Positions 50,889 to 58,784 of a stretch of 64,000 nucleotides of DNA are shown piece by piece. The position numbers and the translations under genes are program-made. Position 1 is the stretch's first letter; every line of letters starts with the position of its first letter. Origin of the DNA: JANQMX01 sp965247175 (lineage in GTDB: Bacteria; Pseudomonadota; Alphaproteobacteria; Kiloniellales; DSM-21159); the NCBI GenBank assembly GCA_965247175.1, contig OZ252006.1, forward strand, positions 2,232,001 through 2,296,000, written 5' to 3'. The notes beneath the pieces are model-generated. The model was not told the DNA's origin. It saw only the letters and a program-made list of their open reading frames with translations, and made no database searches.

Positions 50889-52262
50889 CTAGGCTGTCAG
50901 CCGCATACCGGCCGCCTGAGTGTCCGGCGCCTTGTGGAACTTGCCGTCCTTCATGATGGCGACGATGCGGCTCTTGTCCTGCAGGACACGGATGTCCGTG
51001 ATGGGATCGCCGTCGACCAGCAGCAGGTCGGCGAGATAACCCTCTCGCACCAGGCCGAGCTCATCACCGGTGTTTAGGATGGTACCGAGCATCTGCCCGC
51101 CCAGCGCAGTGCCGGCCCGGATCGCCTCCATCGGCGACATGCCGACCATGTCGACGAAATACTCGAAGTCCTTGGCGTTGGTCCCGTGCGGCGTCCAGGC
51201 GAAGCCGTAGTCGCCTCCGGTCAGCACGCGAATGCCGCGCTTGTGCATCTTCTGCATGGTCTCGATGGCATTCTCGAGCTCGCGCTCATAGGCGATGGTG
51301 ATCGGCGTGCCGGGCTTGATGCCGTACTCACCGGCATTGCGCGCCGTGTTGATCAGCCAGGCCAGGCCGGGGGCGACGAAGTGCTTCTCCTTGTTCGCCT
51401 CCAGCATGTCGAGCGCCTCCTCGTCTGAGAAGGAGGCGTGGTAGATGATCTCGATGCCGTACTCGACGCACTTCTTGATCGACTCCTTTGAGCGCGCGTG
51501 GGCGGCCAGCCGGCGCCCGCGCCCCTTGGCCTCCTTCACCGCCATGGCGATCTCTTCATCGGAGAACTGGTTCTCCTCCGCGCCCATGCCAGTGATCTCC
51601 TCGCCGGAGAGATTGAGCTTGATGGTGTCGACGCCCCACTTCATGAGCTGCCGCACCTCGCGCCGCACCTCCTCGGGGCCGGACACGACGATGCCGAGAT
51701 TGAGGCCCTTGTCCGGAATGTGCGGCAGGGTCGCATCGCCCAAGCCACCGATCACCGTGAGCTCCGGTCCGGCCGCGGTATAGCGCGGCCCCGGCACCTT
51801 GCCGGCATTGATGGCGTCGCGAATCACCACGTCGAGACGCGGCTTGGCCGCCGCCGCCCCGACGCCGCCGGTGAAGCCGGCATCGATCAGCAGCCCGGCC
51901 ATCTCGATGCAGTTCACCACATGCTCTTCGATGGGCATCATCTGAATGGGGTCGATGCCCGGCGCATTGTTCCAGCTCAGATGCAGGTGGGCATCGATCA
52001 TGCCCGGCATCAGGGTCATGCCGCGCCCGTCGATCCGCGTGGCGCCATTGCCGCCCCAAGACAGGCCACCGCCGAGACCGCCGCCGTAGCTGCCGCCGGC
52101 GCGGCTGATCGACTTGATGCGGTTGCCGGAGACCGTCACCTCGCCCGAATAGGGCGGCTCCCCGGTGCCATCGAGGATACGCACGTTGCTGAAGACGATG
52201 TCCGAGCTGCCGCTGCCGTGACCGCGGCCGTTGTTGCCGCCCCAAATGCTGCTTTCCGCCAT
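50889..52262 (-). CDS. Metal-dependent amidohydrolase (imidazolonepropionase-like)
   Basis: 457 aa. Metal ligands in order: MIDAHLHLSW (His92, His94), a Lys in VDTIKLNLSG that can be carbamylated, His in LAAHARS and IIYHASF, and Asp in TGGDYGFAW. The C-terminal beta-sandwich (LADLLLVDGDPITDIRVL) closes the fold. Two Gly-rich stretches are odd: the first 20 residues (SSIWGGNNGRGHGSGSS) and 57-73 (GSYGGGLGGGLSWGGNG). It hydrolyses a C-N bond of an unknown substrate. It is the last gene of the long minus-strand operon. Confidence 0.92.
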   Translation of the reverse strand: MAESSIWGGNNGRGHGSGSSDIVFSNVRILDGTGEPPYSGEVTVSGNRIKSISRAGGSYGGGLGGGLSWGGNGATRIDGRGMTLMPGMIDAHLHLSWNNAPGIDPIQMMPIEEHVVNCIEMAGLLIDAGFTGGVGAAAAKPRLDVVIRDAINAGKVPGPRYTAAGPELTVIGGLGDATLPHIPDKGLNLGIVVSGPEEVRREVRQLMKWGVDTIKLNLSGEEITGMGAEENQFSDEEIAMAVKEAKGRGRRLAAHARSKESIKKCVEYGIEIIYHASFSDEEALDMLEANKEKHFVAPGLAWLINTARNAGEYGIKPGTPITIAYERELENAIETMQKMHKRGIRVLTGGDYGFAWTPHGTNAKDFEYFVDMVGMSPMEAIRAGTALGGQMLGTILNTGDELGLVREGYLADLLLVDGDPITDIRVLQDKSRIVAIMKDGKFHKAPDTQAAGMRLTA

Positions 52263-52286
52263 TGTTCCGTCTCCTCCTTGCAGCGT

Positions 52287-53066
52287 CTAAGACGCCGTCT
52301 TTTCCAGATGCCCCCGCAACAGCTCGGCCGAGCGCTGCGGGGCTTCGACCATCATCCAGTGGGCAATGCCGGGTATGATCTCCAGCGCCGCATCAGAGAT
52401 CTTGGCCTGAAGTGCCTGCGCCATGGCCACCGGCGCGACCGGATCATGCTCCCCCGCCACCAGCAAGGTCGGGCAGCGAACGGCGCCGTGCTCCGCCGCC
52501 TGTGCCGCGCTCATCGCCTCGCAATGGCTGGCATAGCCGGCGGGATCCTGGCGCATCAGGCTCTCCCGAACGAAGGCGGCCGTCAATGGATTGGCCTCCC
52601 GCGAGGCTGCGCCGACGCTGGCTGTGGAGACTGCATCGGCGATGCCTGCCATACCCATGGTCCTAGCCGCCTCTGCCCTGTCCTGCAGACCTTGCCGCGC
52701 TGCAGGAGGCGGCTCAAGGATAGGTCCGAAGAGTGTCAGGCTGGCCACCAAATTCGGCGTTTCGGCGGCAAGGTACTGGCAGATCAAGGTGCCCATGGAA
52801 TGGCCGGCGAAGTGTGCCCGCGCGATACCGGCGGCGCGCATGGCATCCCTCAGTGCTGAGGCGAGCCCTTTGAGACCCGGCACGCCAGGGCGCAGGGCCG
52901 AGCGCCCGGCGCCCGGCAGGTCCGGGCGCAGCACCCGATAACCCTCAAGCGCGCCCATCAAGGTCTGGAAGCTGTTCGAGTCGCCGCCCAGGCCGTGCAC
53001 CAACACGATGGCGGGACCGTCGCCCTCGTCTTCCATCACCAGGCTGCCAAGGCGGACGTCGGGCAT
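52287..53066 (-). CDS. Alpha/beta hydrolase
   Basis: 259 aa. Oxyanion motif HGLGGDSNSF (about 24-33), nucleophile in FAGHSMGTLI (Ser about 95), acid in AGEHDPVAP and His in IPGIAHWMM. Similar in outline to beta-ketoadipate enol-lactonase-type enzymes, but the substrate cannot be read from the sequence. It lies 3 bp after the FAH-family gene and 24 bp before the amidohydrolase gene, so it is cotranscribed. Confidence 0.93.
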   Translation of the reverse strand: MPDVRLGSLVMEDEGDGPAIVLVHGLGGDSNSFQTLMGALEGYRVLRPDLPGAGRSALRPGVPGLKGLASALRDAMRAAGIARAHFAGHSMGTLICQYLAAETPNLVASLTLFGPILEPPPAARQGLQDRAEAARTMGMAGIADAVSTASVGAASREANPLTAAFVRESLMRQDPAGYASHCEAMSAAQAAEHGAVRCPTLLVAGEHDPVAPVAMAQALQAKISDAALEIIPGIAHWMMVEAPQRSAELLRGHLEKTAS

Positions 53067-53069
53067 GGC

Positions 53070-53936
53070 TCAGTAGGCCTCCACCGGGTTCTCCAGCACG
53101 CCGATACCGCCGATCTCAATGCGCACACGGTCGCCTGGCGTGAGGTATCTCGGGGGATTGAAGCCGATGCCGACCCCTGCCGGCGTGCCGGTGGCGATCA
53201 CGTCGCCCGGTTGCAGGGTGATGCCGTTGGAGATGGCGGCGATGATCGTCGGCACGTCAAAGATCAAGAGGCTGGTATTCGAGTCCTGGCGCAGCTCGTC
53301 GTTGACCCAGCAGCGCACCGGCGTGTCGGAGAGATCGATCTCATCGGCGGTCACCGCCCAGGGTCCCATGGGGCAGAAGCTGTCCTGCGACTTGCCGATC
53401 AGCCATTGGCTGTGCCGTCCCTGAAGATCGCGGGCCGTGACGTCGTTGACGATGCTGTAGCCCCAGACGTGATCCAGAGCGTCGGCGGGCGTAATGTTCC
53501 GCCCGGCTTTGCCGATGATCACCGCGAGCTCGGCCTCGTAGTCGACCGCGCTGGTCACGTCCGCGTCGATCTTGATGGGCGCGCCGCTAGGGACAACGGT
53601 CTCCGGCAGCTTGGAAAAGACGATGGGCGCTTCCGGCACCGCGCCCTTTGCTGCCGAGCTGTCGAAGCCCGAGGCGGCAAACTCATGCGCGTGCTCGTGA
53701 TAGTTCTTGCCGACGCAGAAGATATTGCGGTGTGGCCGCGGCACCGGCGCCGCCAGTTCGACCTCGCTCAGCGGAATGCGCTCGGCAACCGTCGGGAGGT
53801 CGTGGCCGATCAGGCAAGCGACCCCCTCTTCCGCCGAGGTGCCCTCCGGCAGGGCAAAGCGTTCGATCGCGCTGCCATCCTCGCTCAGGCGGCCGAGGTG
53901 CCGCTCTCCCTTCCAGTCGAATGCTGCGAGCTTCAT
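53070..53936 (-). CDS. Fumarylacetoacetate hydrolase (FAH) family protein
   Basis: 288 aa. The catalytic domain begins at IFCVGKNYHEHAHEF (about 72-86). Metal ligands: Glu in VDYEAELAVIIGK (two Glu) and Asp in WGYSIVNDVTARDLQ. The substrate loop GKSQDSFCPMGPW and the TGTPAGVGIGF turn are typical. Family reactions are C-C bond cleavage or decarboxylation of acylpyruvates and ring-fission products. It overlaps the upstream fusion gene by 4 bp. Confidence 0.93.
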   Translation of the reverse strand: MKLAAFDWKGERHLGRLSEDGSAIERFALPEGTSAEEGVACLIGHDLPTVAERIPLSEVELAAPVPRPHRNIFCVGKNYHEHAHEFAASGFDSSAAKGAVPEAPIVFSKLPETVVPSGAPIKIDADVTSAVDYEAELAVIIGKAGRNITPADALDHVWGYSIVNDVTARDLQGRHSQWLIGKSQDSFCPMGPWAVTADEIDLSDTPVRCWVNDELRQDSNTSLLIFDVPTIIAAISNGITLQPGDVIATGTPAGVGIGFNPPRYLTPGDRVRIEIGGIGVLENPVEAY

Positions 53937-55423
53937 GAGGATCCCCTTTCGGCATCGTCGGGAACAAGAACCAGCGAGGCGGTCGTTTCCCGCCCCTCCA
54001 ACGCGCGGTGCGCGGCGGCGGCCTCGCTCAAGGCATAGCGCCGGCCGACCTCGACGGTGACGACGCGACGCGCCATCGCGTCGAACAGCCGCTCGGTGAT
54101 GGCCGCAACCTTCTCAGGTGTGTCGGTGTAGTGGCCGAAGTTGGGACGGGACAACGTGGCCGAGTTAGCCGCCAGCCCACCGATGTCCCAGGCGCCAATA
54201 TCGCCCGAGGCTTGGCCGTAGCTGACCAAATGCCCGCAGTTGGCCAAGGCGCGGAGCGAATGGGCAAAGCTGTCGCGGCCGACGGCATCGAAGATCACAT
54301 CGGCGCCGCGCCCCCGGGTCAGCTGTTTGACCTGCTCTTCCAAGCTCGCCTCGCCCGGTAGGATGACGTGATCGGCCCCGGCAGCGCGCGCGATGCGCGC
54401 TTTCTCTTCGCTCGAGGTCGCGCCGATGACCGTGGCGCCGAGATGCTTGGCCCACTGGCAGAGCAGGCGCCCGACGCCACCCGCCGGTGCATAGATCAGC
54501 GCCGTCTCACCGCGTTCCAGCTTGTGGACCCGATGCAGCAGAAACTCCGCCGTCATGCCCTTCAGCATGCCGGCGGCAGCGGTGATATCATCCACCCAGT
54601 CAGGCAAGGGGATGACCAAGGCCGCCGGCAAGGTGCGGACGGTGGCGTAAGCCCCGACCGGCGGGCAGGCATAGGCGACCCGCTGTCCGGGCGAGAGGTG
54701 GCGCACCCCGGGCCCGACGTCGACCACCACGCCGGCCGCCTCCATGCCGGGCGCACCCGGCGGTTTCAGCAGATCGAAGTAGCCGCTGCGGCAGTAGACA
54801 TCGATGAAGTTGACGCCGATGGCGGTCTGACGCAGCCGCACCTCGCCCGGCCCCGGTGGCGGCGCCAGCAGGCGCGCCGCATGGAGCTGCTCGGGACCGC
54901 CGTGGCGGTCGATGACCATTGCGGTGCCTTCGAGCGCCGCACCGTTCGCCGATGGGGACCCGGACGGCGCGCGCCAGGTGTCTTGCGGTGTCTCGACTTG
55001 GGCGCGAATGGCCTCGAAGCCCGCCTCATAGACCCCTTCCGCCACGAGCTGGGCGAGCTCTCGTTCCCGCCCCTTGGGCGTCTCGAAGCGAGAGCTCCAC
55101 GTCCAGAAGGTCCGGTCGCCATCTGTCACCGGCTTGAGCTGGACTTCCGCCACATAGTTGATCAGCGGCACCTCGCTCTCGACAATGGCGTAGCGAAAGC
55201 TGTGCTGCTTGTCGGACAGCCCGAGGAGTCGTTCGCGCAGCCGCTCGCCGGACTCCAGCACGAAGTTCCGCACGCAGCCGACCTGGTCGGTCCGTTGGTT
55301 GCCCTCCAAATCGCTGCGCGCCACGGCAGGATGCCAGTGGTCATGGCCGTTGAAGTCGCGCAGCACGTCCCAGACCGCCGAGATCGGCGCATCGATGACT
55401 GTGCTGCGGCGGACGGTGACCAT
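53933..55423 (-). CDS. SRPBCC-quinone oxidoreductase fusion protein
   Basis: 496 aa. Residues 1-150 are an SRPBCC (START-like) ligand pocket (VIDAPISAVWDVLRDFNGHD; VGCVRNFVLESGERLRERLL). A 20-residue Pro/Ser/Ala linker leads to a zinc-less quinone oxidoreductase of about 325 residues (VNFIDVYCRSGYFDLLKPPG; TALIYAPAGGVGRLLCQWAK). The N-domain is clearly related to the separate protein encoded just upstream. The fusion suggests that the SRPBCC pocket delivers or senses the hydrophobic substrate reduced by the second domain. I know of no characterised enzyme with this layout. Confidence 0.9.
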   Translation of the reverse strand: MVTVRRSTVIDAPISAVWDVLRDFNGHDHWHPAVARSDLEGNQRTDQVGCVRNFVLESGERLRERLLGLSDKQHSFRYAIVESEVPLINYVAEVQLKPVTDGDRTFWTWSSRFETPKGRERELAQLVAEGVYEAGFEAIRAQVETPQDTWRAPSGSPSANGAALEGTAMVIDRHGGPEQLHAARLLAPPPGPGEVRLRQTAIGVNFIDVYCRSGYFDLLKPPGAPGMEAAGVVVDVGPGVRHLSPGQRVAYACPPVGAYATVRTLPAALVIPLPDWVDDITAAAGMLKGMTAEFLLHRVHKLERGETALIYAPAGGVGRLLCQWAKHLGATVIGATSSEEKARIARAAGADHVILPGEASLEEQVKQLTRGRGADVIFDAVGRDSFAHSLRALANCGHLVSYGQASGDIGAWDIGGLAANSATLSRPNFGHYTDTPEKVAAITERLFDAMARRVVTVEVGRRYALSEAAAAHRALEGRETTASLVLVPDDAERGSS

Positions 55424-55440
55424 GGGACGTCTCGAACCGG

Positions 55441-55878
55441 CTATCGCTCGAAGCGGCTCTTCAGGGCATCGAAGCCGCCCTGGAAGACAGCGTTCCCGAT
55501 CTGGGCGACAAGCTCCGCCTCACGCTCCGGCGGGCAATCGAACTCGGCCGACCATTCGGCGAAGGTTCGGTCGCCATCGGTGATCGGTGTGAGCTTCAGG
55601 GTGGCGACGTAGTTCTCCACCCCCATCGGACTTTCCAGGATCGCGTAGGTGCAGCTGAAGTCGTAGTCCGACAGGGCGAGCAGGCGCTCGCGGATGAGAC
55701 CGCCGTCGCGCAGGCGAAAGGCGCGCACGCAGCCGACCTGGTCCGACGGCGCTCCCGCTTCGATGCGGCTTTCGGCAATCGCCGGATGCCAGTCCGGCAG
55801 TGCGTTGAAGTCGCGGACCGCCTCCCAAACCCGGGCAGCCGGGGCCGCGATGACGGAAGAGGCGTAGACCAGCGCCAT
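55441..55878 (-). CDS. SRPBCC family protein, paralogue of the fusion's N-domain
   Basis: 145 aa. One SRPBCC domain: VIAAPAARVWEAVRDFNALP, DWHPAIAES, VGCVRAFRLRDGGLIRERLL, and the LTPITDGDRTFAEWSAEFD strand. Nearly every block has its match in the first 150 residues of the downstream fusion protein, including the WHPA and VGCVR motifs and the DGDRTF turn, so the two arose by duplication. SRPBCC proteins of this MxaD/polyketide-cyclase-like kind bind hydrophobic ligands. Gaps: 4 bp to the flotillin gene, 17 bp to the fusion. Confidence 0.92.
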   Translation of the reverse strand: MALVYASSVIAAPAARVWEAVRDFNALPDWHPAIAESRIEAGAPSDQVGCVRAFRLRDGGLIRERLLALSDYDFSCTYAILESPMGVENYVATLKLTPITDGDRTFAEWSAEFDCPPEREAELVAQIGNAVFQGGFDALKSRFER

Positions 55879-55882
55879 GAGC

Positions 55883-57937
55883 TCAGTCGCCTTTCTTTTT
55901 TGTGCTCGCGTCTTTGGCCAGAGAAGAGGCGTCTCGCGCCGAGCGGAAGATATCGCCCATGCGAGAGACCCCGGGATTCTCGACCCCGATCTCTTTCATC
56001 ATCTCGTCGATCAAGGGTGCCTGCGCGCGGTAGCGCAATGCGCTTTCGATCACCTCGTCGGTCGGCGTGCGGGAACCGCCGCCTCCGCCGCCGTTCAGAC
56101 CGTCGACGTGCAGGATCTTGATGCCTTCGATGCGCTCCAGCGGCCGCACGCTCTCGCGTACGATACCTTCCAGCCGATCTATGATCTTGGCCCGCGTGCG
56201 GGCGGCGCGTGCGTCCTCGGTCAGGACGTTCTCAGCTTCGTTGCGCAAACGCTCTGCTTCGGCGGCGACGGCCGCGGTGATCTTGCTCGCCTCGGCCGCG
56301 ATCTTGGCGGCGTCGGCGTCCTTGGCCGCCATCAGCCGGTCCACCGTCGCAATGCGCTCGGCGATCTCGGTCTCGCGGGTCGTCGCGACCTGCTCTTCGG
56401 CCGCCACGGCACGGGCGCGGGCCGCCTCCGTCGCCACGCGGGACTCGGCCTCCTCAGACTGCTTCTGCAGAACGGAGATCTGCCGCTCGATCTCGGCAAG
56501 CTCCAGGGCCTGGCTGCGCTCGATCTCAAGGCGCTTCAGGTCGCGATCCTGCAGAATACGCGCTTCATCGAGGCCGCGGTCGGAAGCGATGCGCGCCCGC
56601 TCGATTTCCTCGCGCGCCGAGATCTCGGCCTCTTCGATGGACTGTCGCTGAGAGATCTGCTGCGAGCGCAGCAAGCGATCGCGCTCGATGCGCGCCTTGT
56701 CCAGCACCTGCTCCTGGGCGATGCGCGCCGACTCGACGCTCTTCTGCGCCGCGATGCGGGCCGACTCGATCTGCTGGCCACGGGCGATCTCGCGGGTCTC
56801 ATTCTCCTCCTCGGCGACGATGCGCGCCTCGCGGAGTTGGCGTTCGGAGACGATACGCGCCCGCTCGATGTCCTCGTTGGCGCCAACCTCCGAGGTCTCC
56901 AGGTCATGACGTTGTTGAATTTGCTGCTGGCGCACCTGGCGTTCACGCTCGATGCGTGCCTTCTCCAGCGTCTGCTCCTGGGCGATGCGAGCCTGCTCCA
57001 CCTCCCGCTGCGCCTTGATCTCGGACTCCTGCAACTCCCTCTGCCGCTCGATCTGGAAGGCGCGGGTCTCCTGCTCGCTGGCAATGCGCGAGCGCTCGGC
57101 TTCCGCTTCCTTGGCGACACGGGTCTGGACGATCTCCGCCTGCTGCTCGGCCCGCAGGGCTTCCAGCGCCCGCTCCTGATCGAGACGCGAATTCTCGCTC
57201 TCCTGCTCGAGCTGCAGGGTCTCTTTCTCCGCCTCCAGATTGCGCGTGCGGATGGCGACCATGGACGACTGCTCGATGTCGTTGCGCAGCTTGCGCCGTC
57301 CTTCAATGGACTCGATCAGCTGCGTCAGACCTTCGGCGTCGAAGCGGTTGGAGGGATTGAAGAACTCCAGGTCGGTCTGGTCGAGGTCCGTGATGGCCAC
57401 GAACTCCAGCTCGAGACCGTTGCGGGCCAGCGCCCCGGCCGCGCGCTCCTCCACCATGGCGACGAAGTCCGCGCGCTTCTCATGAATCTCATCCATGCTC
57501 ATGCCGGCGGCCGCCGAGCGCAGGGCGCCGACGAACTTACCGGAGAGAAGGTCGGCGAGCGCATCCGGTTCCAGAGTTCGCCGGCCGAGGGTCGAGGCGG
57601 CCGCGGCGACCGCTTCGGGCTTCTGGATGACTCGGACGAAGAACTCGGCCTCGATGTCGACCCGCATGCGGTCGCGAGTGATGACCGCCTCGTCCCGCGT
57701 TCGCGCCACAGGGATGCGGACCACGTTGAGATTGACCGGCGTGATCTCGTGCACGATGGGCAAGACCAGTGTCCCGCCGTTGATGATCACTGTCTCTCCG
57801 CCGAAACCCGTGCGCACGAAGGCCACTTCCTTCGTCGAGCGGTGGTAGAGCCAGTTCAAGAGGTACACGACCACCACAATTACGATGATCGCTACGATGA
57901 GCCAGAGAATGATGGATCCGATCAGGCTGCCCGTCAT
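55883..57937 (-). CDS. Flotillin family protein with extended hendecad coiled coil
   Basis: 684 aa. An N-terminal membrane helix (about 5-27) is followed by a PHB/SPFH domain (about 35-225; EVAFVRTGFGGETVIINGGT, then LVLPIVHEITPVNL). A very long charged coiled coil spans about 225-590, then a C-terminal oligomerisation tail with a Gly stretch (616-621). Residues 274-483 show Ile or Val at every eleventh position and an 88-residue internal duplication. Bacterial flotillins organise membrane microdomains. E. coli YqiK is the same kind but shorter. Its place within a transporter/catabolic operon is unusual. Confidence 0.93.
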   Translation of the reverse strand: MTGSLIGSIILWLIVAIIVIVVVVYLLNWLYHRSTKEVAFVRTGFGGETVIINGGTLVLPIVHEITPVNLNVVRIPVARTRDEAVITRDRMRVDIEAEFFVRVIQKPEAVAAAASTLGRRTLEPDALADLLSGKFVGALRSAAAGMSMDEIHEKRADFVAMVEERAAGALARNGLELEFVAITDLDQTDLEFFNPSNRFDAEGLTQLIESIEGRRKLRNDIEQSSMVAIRTRNLEAEKETLQLEQESENSRLDQERALEALRAEQQAEIVQTRVAKEAEAERSRIASEQETRAFQIERQRELQESEIKAQREVEQARIAQEQTLEKARIERERQVRQQQIQQRHDLETSEVGANEDIERARIVSERQLREARIVAEEENETREIARGQQIESARIAAQKSVESARIAQEQVLDKARIERDRLLRSQQISQRQSIEEAEISAREEIERARIASDRGLDEARILQDRDLKRLEIERSQALELAEIERQISVLQKQSEEAESRVATEAARARAVAAEEQVATTRETEIAERIATVDRLMAAKDADAAKIAAEASKITAAVAAEAERLRNEAENVLTEDARAARTRAKIIDRLEGIVRESVRPLERIEGIKILHVDGLNGGGGGGSRTPTDEVIESALRYRAQAPLIDEMMKEIGVENPGVSRMGDIFRSARDASSLAKDASTKKKGD
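56489..57118 (-). repeat. Hendecad (11-residue) repeats and 88-residue duplication in flotillin
   Basis: Encodes residues 274-483. Ile/Val recur at 274, 285, 296, 307, 318, 329, 340, 351, 362, 373, 384, 395, 406, 417, 428, 439, 450, 461, 472 and 483. Residues about 284-371 and 372-459 are two copies of an 88-residue (eight-hendecad) block; for instance ARIAQEQTLEKARIERER at 316 matches ARIAQEQVLDKARIERDR at 404. Confidence 0.9.
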
Positions 57938-57950
57938 GGTCTCCCTCCCT

Positions 57951-58784
57951 TCAAGCGGTTCTCAAGGCCTTGAAGGCTTTGGTTTGTTCGGTTAGCGCCA
58001 CTTCCGTCGGCAGGCGCTCCATCGAGGAGGCGCCATAGAAACCGTGGCAGTTCTTGGTGTTGTCGAGGACGTAGCGCGCGTCGTCGGGCATGGCGACCGG
58101 GCCGCCGTGCACCAGCACAAGGACATCCGGGTTGACCCTCAAAGCTGCCTCCGACCAGGCGTCGACCATAGCGGGGCAGTCTTCCAGCTTGAGCGCCGTC
58201 TCCGCGCCGATGGAGCCGCCGGTGGTGAGACCCAGGTGGCAGACGACGATGTCGGCGCCCGCCTCGGTCATGGCGGCCGCGTCCTCCTCGTTGAAGACGT
58301 ATGGCGTGGTCAGCAGGTCCTTCTCCCGCGCCAGGCGAATGAGGTCCACCTCCTGGCCGTAGGACATGCCGGTCTCCTCCAGATTGGCGCGGAAGTTGCC
58401 ATCGATGAGGCCGACCGTCGGGAAGTTCTGCACACCTGAGAAACCGACCGCCTTGACCCGGTCGAGGTAGTCATCGAACAGGCAGAAGGGGTCGGTGCCG
58501 TTGACGCCGGCCAGCACCGGCGTGTTGCGCACCACCGGCAAGACCTCGCTCGCCATCTCCATGACCACGTCGTTGGCGTTGCCGTAGGCCATGAGGCCGG
58601 ACAGCGAGCCGCGCCCGGCCATGCGGTAGCGGCCGGAGTTGTAGATCACGATGAGGTCGATGCCGCCGGCTTCCTCGCATTTCGCCGAGAGACCCGTGCC
58701 GGCACCGCCGCCGATGATCGGGTCGCCGCGCCGCTTCATCTCCTGAAACTTCTCGACCAGGGCTTTCCGTTCAAAACGCGGCAT
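57951..58784 (-). CDS. Phosphoenolpyruvate hydrolase family TIM-barrel protein
   Basis: 277 aa. Family traits: GDPIIGGGAGTGLSAKCEE (about 20-38), DLIVIYNSGRYRMAGRGSLS, GVNGTDPFCLFDDYLDRVKA and GFYGASSMERLPTE near the end. The family is named after an activity claim for phosphoenolpyruvate; real substrates are unsettled. Its gene overlaps the LivF-UPF0261 gene by 14 bp. In the plant Tm-1 virus-resistance protein the UPF0261 and this TIM-barrel domain are fused in one chain, which supports joint action of the two bacterial products. Confidence 0.92.
   Translation of the reverse strand: MPRFERKALVEKFQEMKRRGDPIIGGGAGTGLSAKCEEAGGIDLIVIYNSGRYRMAGRGSLSGLMAYGNANDVVMEMASEVLPVVRNTPVLAGVNGTDPFCLFDDYLDRVKAVGFSGVQNFPTVGLIDGNFRANLEETGMSYGQEVDLIRLAREKDLLTTPYVFNEEDAAAMTEAGADIVVCHLGLTTGGSIGAETALKLEDCPAMVDAWSEAALRVNPDVLVLVHGGPVAMPDDARYVLDNTKNCHGFYGASSMERLPTEVALTEQTKAFKALRTA

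Noticed and set aside
55877..57973. A 698-codon open frame on the plus strand opposite the flotillin
   Set aside because: It mirrors the hendecad coil (Leu/Arg/Asp repeats are the complement of Ile/Arg/Glu codons) and has no start signal or family likeness.
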